Below are positions 35,201-47,200 of a DNA stretch of 64,000 nt, in pieces. Each line of letters starts with the position of its first letter. Position 1 is the first letter of the stretch. The notes under the pieces were generated by a model, which worked only from the letters and a program-made list of their open reading frames with translations, was not told the origin of the DNA and searched no databases. This stretch comes from Siphonodentalium dalli (Eukaryota > Mollusca > Scaphopoda > Gadilida > Siphonodentaliidae): the NCBI GenBank assembly GCA_032622095.1, contig CP136064.1:259949863-260013862 (forward strand). The letters run 5' to 3'. A program made the translations under genes and the position numbers.

Positions 35201-38200
35201 GGTCCATGATTAGATTTACCTGGGGAGGAATGTATAGATATTGTATGGGGATCCATGATTATATTTACCTGGGGAGGAATGTATAGATATTGTATGGGGA
35301 TCCATGATTATATTTACCTGGGGAGGAATGTATAGATATTGTATGGGGATTCATAATTAAGATTTACCTGGGGAGGAATGTATAGATATTGTATGGGGAT
35401 CCATGATTATATTTACCTGGGGAGGAATGTATAGATATTGTATGGGGATCCATGATTAGATGCACTGTATGATCCACTATAAAGTTATCACATATAATCT
35501 GCCATTCAGCTGGTGTGACTAGCTCAAACCTGAAACAGCAAATACAGTAATGATAAGTTTGTTTTTCGCAATTATATTACAAAAAATACTGACTACATTA
35601 TTTCCGAACAAGATTTCGGAATCTTAAAAAACAAATATGTTTAGCCTAACAAAAGATATTCATAATTAACAATCAAAGAGGATTGTTATTGCATTTGTCT
35701 AAAATATTTTAAATATAGCCAGGATGAAATACAGAAATATACCACAATTCCATTCAATAATGATTTTAACGTTTAATAACATAATCAAAATATATCTGTG
35801 TAAAACAGTCAGAAAAATCAACATTGTGAATAAACATTAAAGAATAGATCAAAAATGGAGAATGTAAACCATGCCATGATTTAACCCTTTACCCAACAAA
35901 CCGGCCAAAAACGGCCAAATAAAGCAGCAACAGCCTAAATTATCTTGGGTCTGTCTCAATAAAACCATACAAATATGGATATCATTGGAACCGGCTCATT
36001 GACCACATTGTGATGGTTACAGTTATGCCCTGTGCCAATGCATTCTCTTATATATGCGAGTCGACCATAGGTCGCCTCGCATATATAAGAGAATGCATTG
36101 GCCTAAAAAAAATCTTTTTTTAACACTTTTTACAATTTTTTCTTACATTCTTTAACAATTTTATAATTTTTAATGTGTTAAGCCAATGCATTCTCTTATA
36201 TATGCGAGGCGACCTATGGTCGACTCGCATATATAAGAGAATGCATTGGCACAGGGCCGTTCTGTTGGGTAAAGGGTTAAAGATGCTCTATATCATCCCA
36301 CAAGAATTTCCACAAAATTCCTTTTCAGGCACATTTTAATTACTATTACCAACAACATACAAGAGAAACAACTCGTGTTGCAAATATTTCACTTAAAAGT
36401 GTTTTGAGAAATAGATTTCCAATAACATAAATTGTAATGCTCTAAAAATTAGCCACATTTCCTGTCCCAATTCATAGGAAATAATCGGAGAAAAAAATGA
36501 TATACTAGTAACACAAGCTCTGGTTGGCTGGTCTCACTGACTAACAATTATTATTTTATACTCCAGCATCAATACAGAAATTTCAGGGGTGAGATATACA
36601 AGCTTTAATTTTGTTCGGTCATTTGTAGAATGAGGTCCCCAGAGGGTGAATTTAGTGATGCTACCCCGCATAGCAGGCTAGCATCACCAAATTCACCTCT
36701 GGGGACCTCATTCTGCTTACACCTCAGCAAACGACAGACACACTATTTCAAGGGAGAACTTACTTGTTATCACTTTCATGACTTGGTATGTTGACGTTAT
36801 AAATAAATTTTTGATGATGACAGATGAGATTTTTATTATGGAGCTTGGTGACGGGAGAGTTTCTCACGCTGTCCCTGAAATTAAATTGTATGATAATATA
36901 CAATGGGGATTATCTGCATAGAAAGCAGTAAATGTGTGGAATGAACTACCCCTTACTCTCAGAAAAGCGAAAACTCTTGAAAAATTTAAGAACGCTCTCA
37001 AGACTCACCTGTTCATAATTTGCTTCGCTGTTGAACCTACTACTCAACTTTAACTGCGACATTTAATCTTTCACAATTTACTTACTTGTGACTGTTTTCC
37101 GTTACTTTTGTTTATTCATTTAATTTTGTTGATAGTATTTTTTATCTATTACTTTGGTTAACCTTGTTGTCTGTTTTTCATTTTTCCTTTTTTAAATTAA
37201 TTTTTAGCCATAAGCTTTTTTCATAATTTTAACTATTTTTTAATTTATGTTAGTATTCTCTTTTAATTATAAGTCGCATGCTTATGGTCGTTGGTTTTTT
37301 TTATATTTTTTTTCTCAGTAATTTCTTAGTAACATGCAGATGGTCGTTATTAATTTTTAATGCTCATTTACTACTTTTTTATCTCTTACCTTGTATATTT
37401 TTATTTGTATTGATTGATGTAAGCGCATTGAAACTAATTTACTGTAGAATGCGTTTTAAATGTATATATAATAATAATAATTTAGGTCTCATATAGCAGG
37501 GTTTCCAATATAGGGGCAGCATGTCCTTTTTAGGGTCCCTTTCCCTTCACCGAAATTTCCACTCAGACATATTTTCCCACCCGAGCCGCAGATTAATGCA
37601 AACAAAACATGTATCTAACACTAAATAAAGCCAACAGGGAGTAATAAACAAAGATAAATTATTTACCTGCTAATGCTGATCAGTAGTGAACCATTTGGCA
37701 GGAAAAGAATGCATTTCAGGGCTACAGACATTGACAACTATTGCCTTATTTTGAAATATATCGCAAAAAGCCACATGGTTGATTCTGCATGGTTACGTTA
37801 CGATTACTAACTAACACTCTGTTATGACTGGTTCTGATTAATGATTATGCAAACGAGATCCATGTAGGATGAATTCAACTTGACGTTTTCTCACAAAGTT
37901 TACGGTACCTATACGATATCAATGTTTATATGCAAAGCCAATTCAAATAGTAAAAAAAAAAACCAACATAATTGTGATTCCTTGAATTTATCTAGTTATA
38001 TTACCATAGAAATTCAGAATTTGGCTTCAATTATTGACTGATTTACTAAATACTATTAATTAGATATTTGCAGCTTGTTGATAGACTGACATTTCACCCA
38101 GTGGCTATAGGGGTACCATTCCCCCAGCCCCCAGCAGAAACTCTGCATATAAGACACACACAAACGACAAATTGGCAACTACGGGCAAACATACCATAGA

Positions 38201-41200
38201 TTCCCCGTACAATAGAGATAACTAACTTTGGTGGAAATTGGTGACAAAAACATGATTATAAATTTTTGTTCGTCTCCCCTCCACTATCCCTGTCTCCCCT
38301 CCACTATCCCTCGAGCATCGCCAGATGAAGATGACTCTATATAAGTTTGGTGGAAATTCGAAAAAAACATTTTCATTGAGTTTCGTGCTCCTACATTTTT
38401 CCATCCCTTACTCCGACAGTATCATTTTAGAAATTTTTAACCTGCACCATTATCTCCTTGTAAAATTTATCCCCTTTTAGATCTCTTTAGCGCCCTGTAG
38501 ATGGTGCCCTGTTAATTTCTATAGCGAATAGCAGACATACAGACATTCACAAATATACATAAGATGATTTTATTCTTGATTAATTTGAGAAGAAATAATT
38601 TATGCCCTATTTGAGTGTAAGAAAGAATCCCTGAGCCCCAATTAAATTCCTTTCCAATCCATTATTCTTAACATAGGAAACACTGTGAAATCAGACTAAA
38701 TCAAATGAATTTCATTTCAAAGATAACAATTTTGATACACCTAATTTTTAGTATTTTTACCTCAAAAATTTCCTCCAGGCAACAAGGAATTCAGTATTTA
38801 TAGCATACACATCAGTGTTCACGGTGAATAAAGATGGTCTTCCTTTACCATAATACAGGTCTGGTAGCAATGCTTTCTGACATGAGGCACGCGATCGCAA
38901 ATGGTCTCGCTGGATCTTCTCAAAAGATTGTTGAGCCTGTAGAAAGAAGAGTATAACAAACATTGAAGTTTGCATGAGCTCGTATTTGTTTGATCAATTT
39001 GTAATATTCATAATTCCATTTCAGGTCTGCAGGAGATAATAGTTTGTTCCCATCATTCCCTCTATCTGAGGGCGACAAATAAAAAGAGGCTTGTGATTTG
39101 AGTTTTATTTTTTTCACTCCTGAGAACCAATAGATTCTCTCTTTATATGTAATCTGAAATTTAACTTATAAGTTGAACCTATAAAAATCCCTACATTTTG
39201 AATATCTGGCCGACAATTTTTGTTCTGGGGACAATTGTGTTGGAGTTTCATGCATATCAGTGGTACACTATTTGTATTTACTGTTGGTTAATTTATAACA
39301 GTAAAAGCAATGGCCTATCACTGATAATCACAAAACACAATACTATTGTTCCCATTTTAATTCATTTTATCAAAAGAAATACCATCTTTCATCCAGGGTT
39401 CGCACTGCCACTTGCAACAACACTTTTATTAAAAATTTTGGCAAAAACAATTTTCATTTGACAAACATTTTGGCAATTGGGTTTTTTAAATTTGTTTAAG
39501 TGCCTTCGAAAGTCACCAACAAACCAATACAATTGACAAAACAGACATTCGAAGATATATGGATAGTTAATCGACTGCACGGTTAAAATATGACAGCCAG
39601 AAAAAGCCATGTTCTGTGAAGTTTGTATTGAGGCAGGTGCAAGTAATTGGTTTATAACAAACTGGCTGTTCTTTTCTCAAGAAAGATTATGTCACTTTGC
39701 ACAAAACAGTAAAATGTAATGATAAATTATTTTTACAGTTAATCCTCTTTACTGTTCAGGTCATGGAGATCATGCAAACAGTCATTGTAACAATAGGTGG
39801 CGACATTGTATTTATGATGGTCGTTAGGTTAACAATGCTACCTCGATATATACTAATAACACTAACTTGTCGAGAGCATTTATTGTGCGCGTATAAATGT
39901 GTCTGCATTTTATCTTCATATGAGAATTATAAAATAAATTTCCCTACTTTAGACTCTCATATCTATTTGGCAAGTACTTTTGGAATTTGGCAACTACAAA
40001 ATTAATTTCACAAACATTTTGGCAAGAGTAAATTTTGGTCCAGTGCCAACCCTGCTTTCATCTGGTCACTATAACAAAGCAGGAATATACAAGCAAAAAC
40101 TTGTCAACGTATCAGCAAGTCTTGAAATAGGGTGTCTGTCATTTGCAGAATGAGGTCCCCAGAGGGTGAATTTAGTGATGCTACCCCGCATAGCGGGCTA
40201 GCATCACCAAATTCACCCTCTGGGGACCTCATTATGCTTACACCTCAGCAGAATGAGGTTCCCAGAGGGTAAATTTGGTGATGCTAGCCCGCTGTGGGGT
40301 AGCATCACTAAATTCACCCTCTGGGAACCTCATTCTGCAAATGACAGACACCCTATTTCAAGGCTTGCGTATCAGAAACTATGCATATATTATGTGAACT
40401 TACAAGACAATCCGTGCATATATCTTGTGAACTCATAAGACAATCCACACATATTCATGTGACCTTATGAGGCAATCCACACATATATCATGTGAACTTA
40501 TGAGGCAATCCACACATATATCATGTGAACTTATGAGGCAATCCACACACATATCTTGTGAACTTACGAGGCAATCCGCACATATATCTTGTGAACTTAC
40601 GAGGCAATCCGCACATATATCTTGTGAACTTACGAGGCAATCCGCACATATATCTTGAGAATAAGATGCTTCAGGGCACTCCGGAAAATAATATTTTAAT
40701 CTCTCCCATATAACACAAGGCACAAGTCTTTTGGTGTTCACATCTGTTGAGAATTTACCTGAAAGAAACAAATCATCAGTTGTAAGTGTCCTCTACATGG
40801 TCTGACATGTGCCTCAAGCATACAGCTGGTCATTTCGGGGCATTTAATTGAGCAATAATCTCGGTATCATAATGCAAATTCACAGTTTTAAAGCTGATTA
40901 TGAACAGTTTGTGATACGGCATGATGCCTTTAAAGTTTGTAATTTTATTAGGATATAGAGAATCTCCAACGAGTTATGATGGCATCCCAACATAACGAGT
41001 TGAAGATCTTGTATATCACATGAAAAAATAGAGCTTTATGCCTTTTTAACAAATCAAAATCCTTAACAGAAGCTTAAAAATTCACACATTTACATTGTTG
41101 GCTGAGACGCTTCATAACTTTATACAACAGTATTGCGCGCTCAAGCCGAGGACAGAAAATATAGTCCCCCAATTTGCCTCTTTGTTTTTGTGTCTATTTT

Positions 41201-44200
41201 CGTTAGTGCGTCAATGTAAAGTCATTTTGTTGTCGCTATGCCAAGTTGGAGGGAAGCATGCACCTATTCATCACAAGTGAGAGATAAGGAAATATGTAAT
41301 GGTATTTTTAATGATATAATAGGGGTTTTATATGATATATCGAGATTATTACATCGCAGTGAAAACTATAAATCTGCAAATGCATTTTGAGTTGGAGATA
41401 TCGTTAACTATTGGGAACTTGATAGTGATGTTGCTGCGACGTCACATTTTGCTAAGATGGAATTCCTACACTTAATGTTCACTTCTACCACAATGTAGTT
41501 ATCCTATTTAAATAAATACATCAGAATATTAGAAACCAATGGGAAAATACTGTAGAAAATGAAGTGGATGTTATTACCAGATGTCCTTCAAAAGTAAGGA
41601 TAGCTTTTTTTCTGTCTTCTGAAATTTGAACCAGGTACCAAATATCAAGAGATTCAGTTGAATTTAAAAACAATCAGATAACTAAAAGTAAAGTTATTAT
41701 CCGGAAACCAAAATAAGTCGACAAGGACCATAACTCAGGCAAAAATGTGTGGACCAAACCCAAATTTGAACTTGACTTAAAAACAATCAGATCACAGAAA
41801 CTAAAAACTTGACCTGTATTTGGAGCTGATAACTTCACATACCAAATTTGGTTCAGATCTGATCACACAAATTAAAGTTATCATCCAGAAACATCAAAAT
41901 GACAAAACTCTAAGTAAAAAAGGGGCCATAACTCAGCTGATAACTCCAGCAAAAATGGGCAGACCAAACCCATATTCTAACTTGACCTCATAAACTCACA
42001 TACCAAATTTGATTTCGATCCAATAACCCAAAATAAAGTTATCATCTGGAAACTTTCCGAACGAACGGACGGACAAATTATAAGTTGAAAAGGGGCCATA
42101 TCTCTGGCAAAAATGGGTGAAACTGAACCCATAATCGAACTTGACCTGTGTTTTGATCTGATAAACTCACATACCAAATTTGGTTTCGATCTGATAGCCC
42201 AAAATAAAGTTCTCATCCCGAAACTTTCCGAATGGATGGATGGATACCGGCTATTTTAATAGTCCCGAAATAAAAATTTGGTGGACAATAAAGTTGCGAA
42301 TGAAATTGAGACGCACTCACCATGATCTGTGCACAGAATATCCTCATTAAACATCAGCCTTTCTGTCGGAAATTCATCCTTCAGTTTCTCTTGAGCAATG
42401 TCTAGAAATATGAACAATATTTTGGAAATTCATTGCAGAATGCTGCGCTATATTGACCTGCTAGAATGTGTGCTATGTTGACCTGCTAGAATGTATGCTA
42501 TGTTGACCTGCTAGATTGTGTGCTATGTTGACCTGCTAGAATGTGTGCTATGTTGACCTGCTAAAAACTTCCGAGATTCATTGTAGAATGTGTGCTATGT
42601 TGACCTACCAGAATGCGTGCTATGTTGACCTGCTAGAAACATCCTCGAGATTCATTGCAGAATGTGTGCTATGTTGACCTGCTAGAATGTGTGCTATGTT
42701 GACCTGCTAGAAACTTCTTCCTCCGCCATGTTTTCTTTGTGTTAAAAAGGCACCTAGTTGTTCATTTCTCCATGTCACAATTGCTAAAGATCTTTAAATG
42801 ACACAGGCCTTTTAATTCCCCCAAATACAAGCCAGAAAAGGCAGCCAATTGAGTCTGTGGTACACCAGCGTGTGTCCAAATTAAGGGAAACTACAGGCCT
42901 GAACCACATCTCCTAATGATGATTCTAAACAAGACCACTGGATAAAAACAAACACAGTCAAACTTCAATAATTGTCTATGGCCCTTTTTCAAGTAACTAG
43001 CTGATATATAAGAGAATGCATTGGCCTAACAAATTTTATATTATATTTTATGCTTGTTAAAAAATGTAAGAAAAAATGAAAAAAATTGTTTAAGAATGTA
43101 AGAAATAATGATAAAAAATGATAAAAATTTGTTAAAGAATGTAAGAAAAAATGATAATTTTTTTTTTATAAAATTGTTAAAGAATATAAGAACAAAATGA
43201 TAAAACTTTTTATAGAATGTAAGAAAAAATGATAAAAATTGTTAAAGAATATAAGAAACATTTATTAAAAATGATAAAAAAAATTGTTAGGCCAATGCAT
43301 TCTCTTACATATGCGAGGCGACCTATGGTCGGCTCGCATATATATAAGAGAATGCATTGGCACAGGATCTTTAATGTTGCACCAGCGCAGCTCCCGTCAT
43401 GAAATGAGATGAATCCCAGGAGACCATGAGCATGGTATTTCCTCATGTATAGCGGAAAGAATAATCTATCAGCTTTGATTACTGAAGGCAGCAGTTGCAA
43501 ACAGTAGTTGAACACTATGCACCACACTTGGTGAAATGCACGAGAATCAATTATGTCATTATCATGTTGTGACCTTATGCTGTAGGTTGTAAACATCAAA
43601 TGTGATCAGTCTATAGTTCAATGTATTTTTCAACGGATCTGTAAGGCCAAAAAAAAAAAGGTTTTGGTTATCAGGCCCCGCCGCATTGAATAAAAAGGGC
43701 CACATTAATAGGCCTTTTTATTGCAATGCCTGATGTTATGACTAAAAAACTTACGAAAAAAAAAATTTACAAAAAATTTGTTTTTATTTAATAACCATGT
43801 CCATAGCAGATATGTGTTGAATGTTAGCGTGTATTGAGCTCTAACATGTAATGTCTTAAAAAGTGACTTGCAGGCTTACAACATGAAATAGATGACTACA
43901 ATTAAGAAAATGATTAGCTGATCCTCATGCTCTTCTTACAATTAGTCATTGTGAACTAACTAACACTAATTGTAACTTTATACAATTGAAAGGCACAGGA
44001 ATAAATTCAGGATCACATATTGGAATAAAGAGGTATCAGTTTTTAGACAACAATAACAGTAGTTAATGTCAGGGGGATTATATAATGTTAGGTAATCCCA
44101 GTCATACACTGGTAGTACAATGTCATTTTTATTTAAGACTAAATGAGTTTATATGCATAACAGTTCCCTCTACATTTCTGGTTATTACTAGACAGAGGAA

Positions 44201-47200
44201 GGTATCTTTGTCCATGCTTACTATGCGCAGAAAAAAATAAAAAATAAAAATAAAACCCTCCCTCCCTCATTGATTTGAAAAATAAATTGCCCGAGAACCA
44301 AAAAACTTTTTTTTTTTGGCCTAATGTAATTATTTTATGTAATTGATACTTATACAATTCCAAAAGGTTCTAACGTTAGTATTTCTATTATTAATATGAT
44401 GTCCCAGGATGCCAGATGGAATGTATAATTTTTATTGAAATAATTGAGAGTGATCCACTGTTATATGTGAGCAATGATTAATACCTGTATCCATGCTGGA
44501 TGTGGAGCTGCCGTTATCCGATACGGACGCAGTTTCCCCTTCTATTTCCTTTGCTTTTTCAGAATCACAGTCTTTGTTTGGTGCTTTACACAGTGATGCA
44601 GAAGCATCAGTTTTAAATTCACCGAGCTCTTCCAATGCCAGTCGCTTCCAACTCCGAAAGGAAGATTTTCCCACCCAGTAGCAATTCTCACTAGAAAACA
44701 AGAAGTTAATGAATTTAATGGATTAGTGATGAGGCTGAATATTAATAAATTAATTAATGGCATAAATCAGTGGCCATTAAAATATCTGTGGAAATCTCAG
44801 GAAATTTGATCTTGATTTTGAGATGAGGGATGCTATTTATTTTTTTTATCAAATTCTGGAAAACATACTTTCGTTGTTCAAATCCAATATTTCTAACGGA
44901 AAATAATGAAAAAATGTTTGACGATGCTTTTCAAAAGAACATTTCAGTGATGTGGGAGGTGCCTGAGAACACTGATATCAGTTTAGTCACAGAAGGTCCA
45001 TAACTCTGGCAAAAATTATCGGATGATACCCCTTGTGTGGGGGTATAATTTCTGTCCTATTGCTTTATCAACATAAAGAAAGATATTCAAATCCATCAAT
45101 TGGTACTGGAGTAATAACTCTAAATGTTAGAACAGATGGAAAATTTTGCTTTCTCCAAGACCAACTGTTACAATTCTGACATAATTCTATGGACAAAACC
45201 AGTATAATTCACCCCAATTCTGGTCTCTTACCATTCCAAATTCAACAATTGCTGCTCGAATTACAATGCGGACTGCTTGTACAGACTGGTTACTCACAAA
45301 TTTCAAAGTCTTAACAAGGGCCATAACTCTAGTGAGAATGTGGGTATCCAATCCCTGAGGCTGGGTTATAACAATGCTAAATCACAACTAAAATCTGATA
45401 ATCCGCATCCAAGATTCAATGTTTGTACAGACAGAGGAAATGGTACCCTTGACTATACGCCTCGAATCTTCTCATCATAATTCAAAACAAGCCTGGAAAT
45501 AGTGTGTCTGCCATTTGCAGAATGAGGTCGCCAGAGGGTGAATTTAGTGATGCTACCCCGCACAGTGGCCTAGCATCACCAAGTTACCTTATGGGGACCT
45601 CAATCTGCTTGGGCCTCATCTTCTGGGAAGTATCTATAGTCTCAAATTTAGTTACTTTTTCCCTTCTGAGAAGTTTCTATATCCCCTAATTTGCAGAAGA
45701 TAAAATACATAATTGAGTTGACTAATGGGTGAACATCACCAACTTAAACTGGGGAACTTCAATCTGATCCTAGGTCTCCCATAGCATAACTGTTGAGGCC
45801 TAAGCAGAATGAGGTTCACCCTCTAGAGACCTCATTCTGCTAATGTCAGGCACACTATTTCAAGGCTTGAATTCAAAATAACAGAAGCAAAGCTGCAGAG
45901 AACATACTGAACATACTGATAACATTCAATTACACAATAATAATGTATATTATACATGAACTCACTCATCCTGTGTAAACTTCATAACAGATGAGAAAAA
46001 TTTCTCGTCTTCAACCATCTGGGCTTTCATCTGCATCACTCTACATTTGTTGTAAACACATTCTTTACACAAAGTGTTGATGCTGTCAAAATCAGAAAAT
46101 AAGTTTATAGTAAATACAAAACACTCTTTTTGCAAATAGATCCAAGATAAACCTAAAATATTAATACTACTTTGAACAAGCATTCCATCAGTATTTACTT
46201 ATTTACTTTATGGTTGATATCTTGATTGACTTCATTTCAGTGATCAACATGCCTTTATTCGCATTCAAAACATACAAATGTGCCAATGCATATATTAAAT
46301 TTCAGTGTGGAAGTACCAATGAACTATAGATATTGGCCTGAAAATATAGAATTTTACCCTTTGAGAGTAAAAAATGTGTATCAAAAGTTTGAAGGAAATA
46401 TCAAAGGATCTAGAAACTTACCATTTCAACCGAGGACCACCAGAATATTTCCCATATAGAATATCAGCCTGTCAAAAGAGAACACCACTCTTATTAAAGT
46501 GACTCGCGTACAATGTCAGTCAGTTAAATATACAGACTCCGTCTCATTTCTTTCATCTACGTCTGACGACACTAGTGTTGAAACGATTAGTGGTTTTGAG
46601 GAATCGACTAGTCGCCAGAGGGAATCGACTACTAGTCGACTAGTCGGACCCCTTCCGAAACTTGCCGTTTTGTGCTCATATACGTATATAATTTGCTGTT
46701 TGTTTTGAGTACCAGTAACTAACTTTGCATTTTCGAACGCAAAGCAAGACGTGATTAAACACTATTTGCCGTGATTATTCGGCTTAATATCACTGAAGGT
46801 TAATAGGTAATTAATTTGTCCCAGGTATATGATGTTTTATGGCAATCAAATTACCATCCAGTTGATGTATGTATCTAAACGGTGGTGACAACACCTGATC
46901 GATCGCGGAAACGCTAAGGATTACGGAGTGGAAGCGCGTGCAACAATCAGAAACCGGTGCATTATTCTTTATGTTTTGTGTAAAAATGTTCCTTTAAAAT
47001 TGATATGGTATCATTGGTATGGTATACCGGGCCGTACCGGTTCTTACATACAATCGAACATCGTTGTTTTCGAACTTGCCCAGTGTGCTTGTCAACGATT
47101 GACTTCACAAACGGGCGTACATGAAGAAATGCAAGATATTTTGAGAAACGAACTTCATCTCCGAGTCAAACAAAAGTTACAATATAAATGTTATAACAGC

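Noticed and set aside
33785-35462. Repeated minus-strand ORFs ([12 protein letters not shown] type) as a repeat protein
   Set aside because: They are translations of copied exon e14 edge in shifting frames; stops occur within two units and splice donors intervene.
37278-37496. Small membrane-protein ORF
   Set aside because: Hydrophobic translation of the T-rich LINE 3' untranslated region.
40467-40658. Plus-strand ORF of 11-residue repeats ([11 protein letters not shown])
   Set aside because: Antisense shadow of the in-frame e11 array; the coding sense is the minus strand.
43210-43599. 129-aa minus-strand ORF
   Set aside because: Crosses a palindromic MITE and AT spacer repeats; no domain and no match to the USP48 phase pattern.
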